Below are positions 17,738-27,022 of a stretch of 64,000 bases of DNA, in pieces. The translations under genes and the position numbers were made by a program. The DNA comes from Planctobacterium sp965279005 (GTDB lineage Bacteria; Pseudomonadota; Gammaproteobacteria; Enterobacterales; Alteromonadaceae), in assembly GCA_965279005.1 (NCBI GenBank), contig CBDIHK010000002.1:5960-69959 (forward strand). Reading direction: 5' to 3'. Below the pieces are notes generated by a model, which was not told where the DNA came from, did not search any database, and was given only the letters and a program-made list of their open reading frames with translations. Position 1 is the stretch's first letter. Each line of letters begins with the position of its first letter.

Positions 17738-18781
17738 ATGCAAGTTTACCCCAACCAATTAAGTAGCCACCTGGCTAAATCATCCCCAACAGTTTGTTTG
17801 GTATTCGGAGACGAGCCCCAGCAAAAGCTTGAGGTGATCTCCCGGTTTCGGGAATATGCCCGCCAGCAAGGTTTTGAAGAACGACAAAACTTAGTGGTTG
17901 ATAGCCAATTTGAATGGCACCAGCTTACCGAAGCCTGCCAAAACATGTCCTTGTTTTCCCCCCGGCAATATATCGAACTGGAACTGCCTACAGGCAAGCC
18001 TGGTAAAGAAGGCTCACAAGCCCTGTTAAGCTATAGTGATGCCCAGTCCCCTGACCTATTGCTTTTAATTCACGGCGCCAAAATTGGCAAAGACGTGCAA
18101 AACAGCAAATGGTTCAAAACCCTGGACAAGGGCGGAATCTACGTGCCCTGCTACCAGCTTGAAGGGCAACAGTTGCGGCGCTGGTTGCAAACTGAATCAA
18201 ACAATGCGGGATTAGCCTTAGATCAAGACTGCCTGCACCTAATGATGGATTATTTTGAAGGCAACTTACTAGCAGCGAAGCAGGAGATGCAAAAGCTCAA
18301 GCTGCTATACCCTAGCGGCAATTTGGGCAAATCTGAGTTAGAAACTACCTTGGTAGACCAGTCCCGCTTTAATGTTTTCCAAATGTTAGACGCGATGTTG
18401 GCTAACGATGCCAGGAAAACTGTACGCTTATTGACGCGTTTGGAAGCAGAAGCCATCGAACCCACGATTATAAGTTGGGCATTGGTTAAGGAGTGGCTAG
18501 TACTTGATGAATTGCAGCAGGCACAGCACAGCAATAGCGACGTAAACGCGGTTTTCAACAAACACCGTATATGGCGCAATAAACAACCTCTGTATTTATC
18601 TACGCTATCCCGCCTCGGCCAAGCCACCCTGGCGCACCTGGGCGACAAGCTAAAACAGTTTGATAGTGCCTTAAAAAGCAGCCAGATAACCCGCCCATAC
18701 ATTGAGCTGTGCCATCTTGCATTGTTATTTATGCCGATGGCCTTACACGATTTACCGCTGCACTATGATAGCGAAGAATAA
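17738..18781 (+). CDS. holA: DNA polymerase III delta subunit
   Basis: This 347-residue protein matches the length and order of HolA, the clamp-loader subunit that opens the beta clamp. The N-terminal region contains CLVFGDEPQQKLEVI, the degenerate nucleotide-binding start of delta, and the middle contains the FNVFQMLDAMLANDARKTV stretch typical of the family. It follows lptE by 26 bp in the standard arrangement. In most relatives nadD follows, but here rsfS comes next after only 89 bp. Confidence 0.93.
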   Translation: MQVYPNQLSSHLAKSSPTVCLVFGDEPQQKLEVISRFREYARQQGFEERQNLVVDSQFEWHQLTEACQNMSLFSPRQYIELELPTGKPGKEGSQALLSYSDAQSPDLLLLIHGAKIGKDVQNSKWFKTLDKGGIYVPCYQLEGQQLRRWLQTESNNAGLALDQDCLHLMMDYFEGNLLAAKQEMQKLKLLYPSGNLGKSELETTLVDQSRFNVFQMLDAMLANDARKTVRLLTRLEAEAIEPTIISWALVKEWLVLDELQQAQHSNSDVNAVFNKHRIWRNKQPLYLSTLSRLGQATLAHLGDKLKQFDSALKSSQITRPYIELCHLALLFMPMALHDLPLHYDSEE

Positions 18782-18870
18782 ATTTACCGCCCCACAACAG
18801 CCCGCAGGTGTACCAAACCAGCACTTGTGGTCTATAATATGAAGTGTAGAGTCTAAATAAAGGAGACGTT

Positions 18871-19188
18871 TTGGAGCACGAACAATTAAAAAGGTTTGTC
18901 AAAGATAAATTAGAAGACGTTAAGGGTCGCGACATCGTCGACATAGATGTCACAGACAAAAGCTCAGTAACCGATACCCTCATGATCTGCTCAGGCAATT
19001 CCAAGCGCCACGTTGTATCTATCGCGCGTAACCTAGTGCAAGAAAGCAAACAAGCAGGTGAAACACCACTCAATGTTGAAGGCCAGGAACTAGGCGAATG
19101 GGTATTGATCGACTTTGGTGACGTCGTGGTGCATGTAATGCAAGACCAAACCCGGGACTTATATCAACTGGAAAAGCTCTGGGGCTAA
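18871..19188 (+). CDS. rsfS: Ribosome silencing factor RsfS
   Basis: This 105-residue protein of the Iojap/RsfS family binds ribosomal protein L14 and blocks subunit joining in stationary phase or starvation. Diagnostic segments are DIVDIDVTDKSSVTDTLMICSG and GEWVLIDFGDVVVHVM. The start is TTG 18871 with AGGAG 5 bp upstream. A -10-like TATAAT at 18833-18838 lies just upstream, so the rsfS-rlmH-mrdA-rodA segment may have its own promoter. rlmH follows after 9 bp. Confidence 0.95.
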   Translation: MEHEQLKRFVKDKLEDVKGRDIVDIDVTDKSSVTDTLMICSGNSKRHVVSIARNLVQESKQAGETPLNVEGQELGEWVLIDFGDVVVHVMQDQTRDLYQLEKLWG

Positions 19189-19197
19189 TTAACAAGG

Positions 19198-19668
19198 ATG
19201 CAGATTGACATCATTGCTGTTGGCAATAAAATGCCGGCATGGGTTGATTCGGGTTGCAAAGAATACCTACGGCGCATGCCGCCAGACTACAAAACCCAAA
19301 TCATTGAAATTACGCCCGGAAAACGCGGTAAGAATGCAGACATCCAGCGCATTGTAAAAAAAGAAGGTGAAGCCATGTTGGCCGCCATCAAAAAGGGCAA
19401 CCGCGTTGTCGCCTTAGAAGTGACCGGAAAGCAGTGGGATAGCCACCAGTTGTCACAGAACTTAAACAAATGGCAGTTGGATGGTCGCAATGTCAGCCTT
19501 CTCATCGGTGGTCCCGAAGGTTTATCCAAAGAATGTTTGAACCAAGCGGAACAAAAATGGTCTTTATCAGCATTGACCCTGCCGCATCCATTAGTCAGGA
19601 TACTACTTACTGAATCATTGTTCCGGGCATGGTCACTAAACCATAACCACCCCTACCACCGGGAGTAG
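19198..19668 (+). CDS. rlmH: 23S rRNA pseudouridine-1915 N3-methyltransferase RlmH
   Basis: This 156-residue SPOUT methyltransferase has the exact family length. SAM-binding knot segments are LLIGGPEGLS and LSALTLPHPLVRILLTESLFRAWS, and the C-terminus NHPYHRE is the conserved tail required for substrate binding. It methylates m3-psi-1915 in helix 69. It follows rsfS by 9 bp and precedes mrdA by 5 bp, the universal gammaproteobacterial order. Confidence 0.97.
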   Translation: MQIDIIAVGNKMPAWVDSGCKEYLRRMPPDYKTQIIEITPGKRGKNADIQRIVKKEGEAMLAAIKKGNRVVALEVTGKQWDSHQLSQNLNKWQLDGRNVSLLIGGPEGLSKECLNQAEQKWSLSALTLPHPLVRILLTESLFRAWSLNHNHPYHRE

Positions 19669-19673
19669 CCGCC

Positions 19674-21572
19674 TTGGCACCAAAAAGAGTCACCATCAGG
19701 GACCATACCGCTGAAGCTAACTTGTTTGCCCGCCGCACTGTCATCGCATTAATTGTCATTTCGTTCATGGCAGCGGCATTGATGAGCAACCTCTACTACC
19801 TGCAGGTAACCCGGTTTGATGACTACCAAACCCGCTCCAATGGCAACCGTATAAAAGTTCTGCCAGTTGCACCCAACCGCGGTTTGATATACGACCGCAA
19901 CGGTGTGCTGTTGGCAGAAAACCGTCCTGTATTCAACCTACAGCTAGTGCCGGAAGACATTCGGGATCTCGATAGTACACTGGCCGATTTGCAGCAGCTA
20001 CTAACGATTGAACCAGGCCGTTTGGAAGACTTCAAAGATGAATTTAGGCGCCATCGGCGCTTTAAACCAGTGACACTACTCAACCGCATGGACGAGCAAC
20101 AGGTAGCACTGTTCTCGGCGCAACAGCACCGGTTCCCCGGAGTGTCAATACAGGCGAGGCTAACCCGCTACTACCCCTATGCAGACACCCTAACCCATGT
20201 TTTGGGCTACGTATCCAAAATTAACCGCAAAGATGCCAATAAATTGAGGGAGGCAGGTGAAGAGGCCAACTATGCTGCTACTTATGACATTGGCAAACTC
20301 GGCATTGAGAAATTTCATGAACGCCTTTTACACGGCACCGTTGGCTCACAGGAGGTGGAGGTCAATAACCAAGGCCGTATCATCCGCACCCTGAACTTTA
20401 ACCCGCCAATACCAGGGCAGGATATTGTCCTCAACCTCGATGTAAAACTGCAGCAATTAGCGCAAACGGCATTGGAAGGAAACCGCGGCGCGATTGTGGT
20501 GCTAGACGCTAGGGATGGCGGAGTTATGGCGCTATATAGCAACCCCTCTTACGATCCCAACCTATTTGTGCACGGTATTAGTAGTAAAAACTATGGCAAG
20601 CTGATTAACTCCCTCGACAAACCCCTTATCAACCGGGCAACCCAGGGCCAATATCCACCAGCCTCCACTATCAAACCGCACCTGGCATTGCTGGGGCTAG
20701 AATCCGATGTGGTCAAGCCAAACACTACGATACAAGACCGGGGTTTCTACCAACTCAAAAATGTAAGCCACCGCTGGCGTGACTGGAAACGAGAAGGACA
20801 TGGCCTGGTGGACGTTACCCTGGCGGTCGAGCAATCCTGTGACACCTACTTTTATGATTTGGCCTACAAACTCGGAATCGACAGGATTAACGAGTTCATG
20901 GTGCAATATGGCTTTGGCGAGTTTTCAGGCGTTGACCTGTTCGAAGAGTCCAGTGCAATTATGCCGTCCAGGGGTTGGAAGCGGGCTAGGTTTGACCAAC
21001 CCTGGTACATAGGGGACACCATTGTCGTGGGTATTGGCCAAGGCTTTTGGACCGCAACACCCATCCAGCTTGCCAATTCAGTGAGCATCTTGGCTAACCG
21101 CGGAGAGCGTTTAGTACCACAAATCCTTAGGGGATATTATAACGAAGGCCTGGTCAACTTAGCTGAACCTAAAACCCGGCGCCCGCTGCAATTTAAAGAT
21201 GAAACCAATTTGTATTGGATATTAGATTCCATGTATGGAGTTAACCATCGGCAGACAGGCACCGCAGATGATATTTTCCGCGGTACTGGCTATATTTCTG
21301 CAGGCAAAACCGGTACTGCCCAAGTCATCAGCATCGGCCAAGACGAAGAATACGATGAGGACGCAATTGATGAGCGGCATAGGGACAATGCTATGTACGT
21401 AGGGTACGCCCCATATGACGACCCAGAAATTGTAGTAGCCGTGGCCATCGAAAACGCAGGCGGTGGCACCACCAATGCAGCTCCCGTCGCTAGGAAGCTT
21501 ATGGATTTCTACTTCTCTAAAGAACACTTACCCCTACTAGCCAAACGAAGTGATGCTCAACAGCAACAATAG
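19674..21572 (+). CDS. mrdA: Penicillin-binding protein 2 (elongasome transpeptidase)
   Basis: This 632-residue class B PBP has a short cytoplasmic N-terminus, one membrane helix (VIALIVISFMAAALMSNLYY), a pedestal domain and a transpeptidase domain. The acyl-enzyme Ser331 is in the SxxK motif S331-T-I-K334. A KTGTA motif lies near residue 545. With RodA it builds lateral wall peptidoglycan in rod-shaped cells. The start is TTG 19674, five bases after the rlmH stop. Its last codons overlap rodA by about 20 bp, indicating translational coupling. Confidence 0.97.
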   Translation: MAPKRVTIRDHTAEANLFARRTVIALIVISFMAAALMSNLYYLQVTRFDDYQTRSNGNRIKVLPVAPNRGLIYDRNGVLLAENRPVFNLQLVPEDIRDLDSTLADLQQLLTIEPGRLEDFKDEFRRHRRFKPVTLLNRMDEQQVALFSAQQHRFPGVSIQARLTRYYPYADTLTHVLGYVSKINRKDANKLREAGEEANYAATYDIGKLGIEKFHERLLHGTVGSQEVEVNNQGRIIRTLNFNPPIPGQDIVLNLDVKLQQLAQTALEGNRGAIVVLDARDGGVMALYSNPSYDPNLFVHGISSKNYGKLINSLDKPLINRATQGQYPPASTIKPHLALLGLESDVVKPNTTIQDRGFYQLKNVSHRWRDWKREGHGLVDVTLAVEQSCDTYFYDLAYKLGIDRINEFMVQYGFGEFSGVDLFEESSAIMPSRGWKRARFDQPWYIGDTIVVGIGQGFWTATPIQLANSVSILANRGERLVPQILRGYYNEGLVNLAEPKTRRPLQFKDETNLYWILDSMYGVNHRQTGTADDIFRGTGYISAGKTGTAQVISIGQDEEYDEDAIDERHRDNAMYVGYAPYDDPEIVVAVAIENAGGGTTNAAPVARKLMDFYFSKEHLPLLAKRSDAQQQQ

Positions 21573-22677
21573 CCTTAATTCACAGCAACGAAGCTGGCTG
21601 CAGGCCATTCATATAGATGGCTGGCTTCTGCTATTGTTACTCGCCCTTATGTCGGTGGGTCTGTTGACTATCTATTCTGCTGGCGGGCAGGATTTGGGGC
21701 TCATCCAACGGCAGTTGATAAGGCTCGGTGTATCACTGGCAGTAATGCTGTTTATTGCACAAATCCCGCCAACTGCCTGGCGCAGGTTATCCGTTTACGT
21801 GTATGTTTTTGGCCTGTTGCTATTGGTAGCGGTGCTGATAGTCGGGGTCACAGGCAAAGGCGCCCAACGCTGGTTGGATCTCGGCGTGGTAAGGTTCCAA
21901 CCCTCGGAAATAATGAAACTGGCGGTACCGCTGATGATCGCCTGGTATATATCAAAGGCCAACCTGCCACCGCGGACATTGCCAGTGTTGATAGCGCTCG
22001 CGCTGGTTCTTGCGCCTACCCTGTTGATAGCCAAACAGCCGGATCTAGGAACTTCGTTATTGGTGGCAAGTTCTGGCATATTTGCGATTTTCCTGGCGGG
22101 TTTAAGCTGGAAGTTACTTAGCTTGTTCGCGCTGATGGTATCGGCGTTTACCCCAATTCTTTGGTTCTTTCTAATGAAGGAATACCAAAAACAACGGGTA
22201 CTGACATTTTTAGATCCCGAATCGGATCCGCTGGGCTCCGGTTACCACATCATCCAGTCCAAAATCGCCATTGGATCAGGTGGCGTGGATGGTAAAGGCT
22301 GGTTGCAAGGCACCCAATCCCAACTGGAATTCTTACCTGAGCGCCATACCGATTTTATATTCTCTGTGTTTAGCGAGGAGTTCGGCTTTGTGGGCGTTGT
22401 ATTGCTCATTTCCCTCTACCTGCTTATTGTGCTGCGCGGCATGATAATCGCGATTCGGGCGCAGGAAGCCTTCAGCAAAATACTCGCAGGCAGCATCACG
22501 CTTACCTTTTTTGTATATGTATTTGTTAACATGGGCATGGTGTCAGGTATACTGCCGGTTGTGGGCGTGCCTTTACCGCTGGTTAGCTATGGCGGTACTT
22601 CGATGGTGACATTGATGGCGGGATTTGGCATTCTAATGTCAATTGCGACTCGCAAACGCCTGCTTTCGCGAGAGTAA
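21553..22677 (+). CDS. rodA: Rod shape-determining peptidoglycan polymerase RodA
   Basis: This SEDS-family glycosyltransferase of about 374 residues has around ten membrane helices. The conserved GKGAQRWLDLGVVRFQPSE motif and the late extracellular VVGVPLPLVSYGGTSM motif are present. It polymerises lipid II as partner of PBP2. ATG 21553 (or GTG 21550) lies inside the end of mrdA. Confidence 0.97.
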   Translation: MLNSNNSLNSQQRSWLQAIHIDGWLLLLLLALMSVGLLTIYSAGGQDLGLIQRQLIRLGVSLAVMLFIAQIPPTAWRRLSVYVYVFGLLLLVAVLIVGVTGKGAQRWLDLGVVRFQPSEIMKLAVPLMIAWYISKANLPPRTLPVLIALALVLAPTLLIAKQPDLGTSLLVASSGIFAIFLAGLSWKLLSLFALMVSAFTPILWFFLMKEYQKQRVLTFLDPESDPLGSGYHIIQSKIAIGSGGVDGKGWLQGTQSQLEFLPERHTDFIFSVFSEEFGFVGVVLLISLYLLIVLRGMIIAIRAQEAFSKILAGSITLTFFVYVFVNMGMVSGILPVVGVPLPLVSYGGTSMVTLMAGFGILMSIATRKRLLSRE

Positions 22678-22785
22678 ATACAGCAATAAGAACGAATTAT
22701 TAAATAAAAAGAGCCAAACAGCGACAAGACTGAAGGCCTACCAGACTGATACTGCACTAACATTGGTGTAGGGGAATGTTGGGAA

Positions 22786-23808
22786 ATGAAAGCGCTAAAA
22801 TCATACCAGCACAACCTGTATAGGTGTGCAAAAAGGCTATGCCTCATGGGCATGGCGAGCTTCTGCTTGCATGCAACGGCAAGCGCAACGCCATTGTCCA
22901 ACCCGGAAATGGCAGACTTCATTGACGGGGTGGTCTCGGAACACAACTTAGACCGGGCTCGGGTTGAAGCCATCCTGGGCAAAGCCCAGAAAAACCAAAC
23001 TGTACTTGAGGCAATCGCCAGGCCATGGGAAGCGAAGCCCTGGTACCAGTACTATCCTATTTTCTTAACAGAAAAGCGGTTGCAAAAAGGCTTGGCCTTT
23101 TGGCAAGAGCACGAAACCACCCTCGCCCGGGCTGAAAAACAATTTGGGGTACCGCCCGAAATCATTGTTGCCATTATCGGTGTTGAAACCTTCTACGGCA
23201 GTTACAAAGGTAAATACAGTGTCCTAGACTCGCTGTATTCCCTCGGGTTTTACTACCCTCCCAGAAGTAAATTTTTTCGCAGTGAGCTAGCCCAATTCTT
23301 GGTGCTTACCCAAGAAGAAAAGCTAGAACCCTTTGACTTAAAAGGCTCTTATGCCGGCGCTATGGGCTGGGGGCAATTTATTAGTTCTAGTTACCGGCAT
23401 TACGCGGTTGACTTTGACGGCGACGGTATCCGCGACTTGCTAAATAACCCGGTTGACGCCATTGGCAGCGTTGCCAACTATTTTAAGATGCACAAATGGC
23501 AGGCAGGTGATCCGGTGACCTTCCAGATAGGCGAGTTACCAAGCGCTGCCGAAGCTTATGTTAGCCCAGATTTAAAAATAACCAGTACTTGGCAAGAACT
23601 GCAAAATGCTGGTATTGAGGATAGCAATCGGTTCGGCTTAGCTAGCGGTGATGCGGCTAAAATTTTCGCTTTTGAACAAGAGCAAGGCCTGGATTATTGG
23701 GTGGCACTGCACAACTTTTATGTTATCACCCGCTACAACCACAGCCCGCTGTATGCCATGGTGGTGTACCAGCTTAGCCAGCAGCTCCTGTCTGGGAGGC
23801 AATCATGA
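22786..23808 (+). CDS. mltB: Lytic murein transglycosylase B
   Basis: This 340-residue periplasmic transglycosylase belongs to family 3 (GH103). The catalytic glutamate is E134 in GVETFYGSYKG, and the later MGWGQFISSSYRHYAVDFDGDG is the family's EF-hand-like/substrate-binding signature. The N-terminal hydrophobic stretch with a cysteine (LCLMGMASFCLHATASA) suggests secretion, but it is not a clean lipobox, so it may be a soluble periplasmic form. It overlaps rlpA by ATGA. Confidence 0.94.
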   Translation: MKALKSYQHNLYRCAKRLCLMGMASFCLHATASATPLSNPEMADFIDGVVSEHNLDRARVEAILGKAQKNQTVLEAIARPWEAKPWYQYYPIFLTEKRLQKGLAFWQEHETTLARAEKQFGVPPEIIVAIIGVETFYGSYKGKYSVLDSLYSLGFYYPPRSKFFRSELAQFLVLTQEEKLEPFDLKGSYAGAMGWGQFISSSYRHYAVDFDGDGIRDLLNNPVDAIGSVANYFKMHKWQAGDPVTFQIGELPSAAEAYVSPDLKITSTWQELQNAGIEDSNRFGLASGDAAKIFAFEQEQGLDYWVALHNFYVITRYNHSPLYAMVVYQLSQQLLSGRQS

Positions 23809-24653
23809 TACTTCGCAGGGCGCTGTATCTAGGCCTGCTAGCAGCCTTGGTTGCCGGTTGTACCAGCACTGGCCGCTATAGCCAAAAATACGATTCTGCG
23901 CCCATCTACATACCAGGGAAGATCAACCCTGAACCGGTTGAACCAGGATTTGTCGAATATGCACCCGCAAACAGCCGTCCCTACTTTGTCTTGGGCCGGC
24001 ATTACACCCCGATGCAAACAGGGTTGGGTTACGAAGCGAAAGGCGAAGCGTCTTGGTACGGGCAAAAGTTCCACGGCCATAAAACCGCTAATGGTGAAAT
24101 TTATGATATGTATGAATTTACCGCCGCCCATAAGACCCTGCCGTTACCCTCGTTCGCGCGGGTAACCAACCTAGAGAACAACAAACAGATCGTGGTCCGG
24201 ATCAACGATAGGGGGCCTTTCCACAATAACCGCCTGATCGACCTATCTTATGCGTCAGCTTATAAACTGGGCATGATGAAAGCAGGCACAGCTAAGGTAA
24301 AAGTAGAAGTTATCCATGTCGCAGAAGACGGATTGGTGCATGTCGGCAAGCGCGCCTTGGTACCCAAGCCAGAGATGCTTGCCAAAGTTGGCGTGACACC
24401 AGAACCAACTGTCAGGTCGGAACAGCAAAAACGCTATATCCAGGTGGCGGCATTGCAAGATTCCGATAAAGCCGGGGAGCTTGCGCGTGGACTGGCCACC
24501 CTTTACCAGGTGCCTACCCGCACTCCTAAGCAAAATGGTATTTATCGCCTGCGATTGGGACCCTTAGCAGATGAAGCCACGTCCGAAAAACTGCTGCAAG
24601 AACTCAGGCAAAGTGGCTTTGAAGGAGCCTATGAACTCTATGCCTATGACTAG
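23805..24653 (+). CDS. rlpA: Septal ring lytic transglycosylase RlpA
   Basis: This 282-residue outer membrane lipoprotein has the lipobox LVAGC. The double-psi beta-barrel has GEASWYGQKFHGHKTANGE and the catalytic-type VRINDRGPF. A C-terminal SPOR domain follows (about 205-280, starting RYIQVAAL) that binds glycan strands lacking stem peptides. Such proteins act on denuded glycan at division sites. Its start overlaps the mltB stop, so the pair is coupled. Confidence 0.96.
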   Translation: MILRRALYLGLLAALVAGCTSTGRYSQKYDSAPIYIPGKINPEPVEPGFVEYAPANSRPYFVLGRHYTPMQTGLGYEAKGEASWYGQKFHGHKTANGEIYDMYEFTAAHKTLPLPSFARVTNLENNKQIVVRINDRGPFHNNRLIDLSYASAYKLGMMKAGTAKVKVEVIHVAEDGLVHVGKRALVPKPEMLAKVGVTPEPTVRSEQQKRYIQVAALQDSDKAGELARGLATLYQVPTRTPKQNGIYRLRLGPLADEATSEKLLQELRQSGFEGAYELYAYD

Positions 24654-24809
24654 CTGAAGGAGGCGCAGTTATAAAGCACAATTTTTATAACAATTTTTAA
24701 CGAACCGCTTTTTATCAGAACCGTCCAATCTGATATATTAACGGGCAATTTCAGGTGTGCTGAGCCAATGGACAGGCTGTACAACGATTATTATCCCAAT
24801 GGAATAACC

Positions 24810-25979
24810 ATGAAGAAAATGAAATCTTTACTCTCGTTATTTGCTGGATTGAGCCTCATGGTCTCCAGCAGCTTAACCCAGGCAGCGGTGATCATCCCAC
24901 CTGCGCCAAATGTAAACGCTGAAGGCCATATACTTATGGACTTTGAAACGGGCCACGTCATATCGGAATTAAACGCCGACATACAGCTCAATCCCGCCAG
25001 CTTGACTAAAATGATGACCTTGTATGTGATTGGACAGGAATTGCAGTCCGGCACCATTAGCCTTAGCGACATGGTTACCATATCTGAAAACGCATGGGCG
25101 AAGAACTTTCCTGAATCTTCAAAAATGTTCATCGAAGTAGGCACTGAAGTTTCGGTTTCCGATCTTATCCACGGCATTGTGGTGCAATCGGGTAACGATG
25201 CCTGTGTGGCGATGGCCGAACACATTGCCGGCAGCGAAGATGCGTTTGCGACCATGATGAACTCCTACGCCGCAAGATTGGGTATGGAGTCCACCAACTT
25301 TGTCAATAGCCATGGCTTGCACAGCGAAAGCCACTATACTTCGCCAAGGGACATGTCGATCCTTGCCAGGGCGCTTATCCGAGACGTCCCAGACGCCTAC
25401 CAATACTACTCAGTCAAAGAGTTTTCCTACAATGGGATCAAGCAGTACAACCGAAATAGTTTGCTTTGGGACCGCAGCCTGAGCGTGGATGGCATCAAGA
25501 CCGGTTATACCTCAGAAGCGGGCTACAGCCTGATCACCTCAGCAACCCAAGGTGACATGCGGCTAATCAGTGTGGTTATGGGCACTGAAAGCGAGCGCGC
25601 GCGCAAAGTCGAAAATAAAAAGCTACTGAAATATGGTTTCCGCTTTTTTGAAACGATCACACCATACCAGGCTGGCCAGAGCTTTGTTTCCCACAAAATC
25701 TACATGGGTGACAAAGATAATGTAGACCTGGGCATCATGGTCGATACGCCGATCACCATCCCGCGTGGCCAGCGCAAGAACCTGCAAGCAAACTTTGAGT
25801 TAGACAGAAAATTGGAAGCACCACTGGAAAAAGGCGAAGTAGTGGGCAAATTGTATTTGCAAATTGATGGTGAAGATATCGCCAGCTACCCTCTGGTTAC
25901 CCTGCAAGCGGTGGGTGAAGGTGGTTTTATGGATAAAATCATGGATTACATAAAGCTGCAGTTTAGCTCCGGGGAATAA
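24810..25979 (+). CDS. dacA: D-alanyl-D-alanine carboxypeptidase (PBP5/6 type)
   Basis: This 389-residue exported carboxypeptidase trims the terminal D-Ala from pentapeptide stems. Counted from ATG 24810, the active-site motifs are S64-L-T-K67, S127-G-N and K230-T-G. A C-terminal amphipathic helix (MDKIMDYIKLQF) probably anchors it to the inner membrane. I choose 24810 because it starts a normal signal peptide (MKKMKSLLSLFAGLSL); an upstream ATG at 24768 would place 14 polar residues before it. Its position before ybeD is conserved. Confidence 0.96.
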   Translation: MKKMKSLLSLFAGLSLMVSSSLTQAAVIIPPAPNVNAEGHILMDFETGHVISELNADIQLNPASLTKMMTLYVIGQELQSGTISLSDMVTISENAWAKNFPESSKMFIEVGTEVSVSDLIHGIVVQSGNDACVAMAEHIAGSEDAFATMMNSYAARLGMESTNFVNSHGLHSESHYTSPRDMSILARALIRDVPDAYQYYSVKEFSYNGIKQYNRNSLLWDRSLSVDGIKTGYTSEAGYSLITSATQGDMRLISVVMGTESERARKVENKKLLKYGFRFFETITPYQAGQSFVSHKIYMGDKDNVDLGIMVDTPITIPRGQRKNLQANFELDRKLEAPLEKGEVVGKLYLQIDGEDIASYPLVTLQAVGEGGFMDKIMDYIKLQFSSGE

Positions 25980-26017
25980 TAAATTTACAGATAAATAATA
26001 CGGAATAGCGCGACATA

Positions 26018-26039
26018 GTCACCCTGCCCCACGGGTGAC
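26018..26039 (+). terminator. Hairpin after dacA
   Basis: GTCACCC (26018-26024) pairs perfectly with GGGTGAC (26033-26039). There is no good T-run, so this may attenuate rather than fully terminate. A -10-like TATAAT at 26064-26069 follows, which could start a new ybeD-lipB-lipA transcript. Confidence 0.4.
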
Positions 26040-26100
26040 TAACGCTCCCCCCGCCATTTACGGTATAATCTTGGCATCTGACATTTAACCGAGATAATTA

Positions 26101-26364
26101 ATGGATACCCGTTTCGACGAACTCCTTGATTTCCCTTGCCGGCAAACCTTTAAAGTCATGGGTTTGGCCGATACGCAATTGCCAATCGATGTAGTGGCAT
26201 GCCTGCAAGAGCACGCGCCTGGTGACTATAGCCCTACTATCAAGCCAAGCACCAATGGCAACTACCACTCAGTTTCCGTAAGTGTCCGGGTTACCAGCAA
26301 AGAACACATGGAATTGATTTACACCGAATTGGCCAAATTAGAGCTTGTTCGCGTAGTACTATAA
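26101..26364 (+). CDS. ybeD: YbeD / DUF493 family protein
   Basis: This 87-residue protein has the standard YbeD length and the pattern FPCRQTFKVMG...VSVRVTSKEHMELIY. It has a ferredoxin-like ACT-resembling fold, so a regulatory small-molecule-binding role in lipoate metabolism has been suggested but not proved. It lies between dacA and lipB, the conserved location. Confidence 0.94.
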   Translation: MDTRFDELLDFPCRQTFKVMGLADTQLPIDVVACLQEHAPGDYSPTIKPSTNGNYHSVSVSVRVTSKEHMELIYTELAKLELVRVVL

Positions 26365-26386
26365 CTAGCAAAAAAAGGAACCCCGA

Positions 26387-27022
26387 GTGATTGTGCGTCA
26401 ATTAGGCAAACAAGCCTACTTGCCGATTTGGCAGAAAATGCAAGCATTTACCGATACCAGGGATGAACACACGCCGGACGAACTTTGGTTGGTGGAGCAC
26501 GAACCCGTGTTCACCCAAGGCCAAGCAGGCAAAGAAGAGCATATATTAGCGCCTGGTGACATACCGGTGATAAAAGTGGACAGGGGCGGCCAGGTCACCT
26601 ACCACGGTCCAGGGCAGCAGATGCTTTATGTATTGCTGGATATCAAGCGCCTAAAAGTAGGCGTAAGGGAGCTAGTAACGGCCATGGAGCAAACCATCAT
26701 TAAAATTCTGGCTGACGATGGAATTGAAGCCAACGCTAGGTGTGATGCCCCAGGCGTCTATGTAGACGGCCAGAAAGTTTGTTCGGTCGGATTGCGCATC
26801 CGCAAGGGCTGCTCATTCCATGGTCTGGCCTTTAACGTAGACATGGACTTGGCGCCTTTCCAACGCATCAACCCCTGCGGCTATGCAGGCATGATAATGA
26901 CTGATAGCAAGCGCCTGGGTGGTGTCCGCGATTTAGAAACCGCGGGCAAAAAAGTAATTGAGCATTTCTGTGCGCTAATTGGTGCCACAGACGTTGAATA
27001 TAGAGAAGGTTTTGATGAGTAA
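26387..27022 (+). CDS. lipB: Octanoyl-[ACP]:protein N-octanoyltransferase LipB
   Basis: This 211-residue enzyme moves octanoate from ACP to lipoyl domains. The catalytic Cys164 lies in FQRINPCGYAG and the partner lysine in VDGQKVCSVGLRI. RGGQVTYHGPGQ is the diagnostic substrate-binding segment. The start is GTG 26387 with AAAAGGA upstream. It overlaps lipA by 8 bp, so both steps of lipoate synthesis are coupled. Confidence 0.97.
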   Translation: MIVRQLGKQAYLPIWQKMQAFTDTRDEHTPDELWLVEHEPVFTQGQAGKEEHILAPGDIPVIKVDRGGQVTYHGPGQQMLYVLLDIKRLKVGVRELVTAMEQTIIKILADDGIEANARCDAPGVYVDGQKVCSVGLRIRKGCSFHGLAFNVDMDLAPFQRINPCGYAGMIMTDSKRLGGVRDLETAGKKVIEHFCALIGATDVEYREGFDE

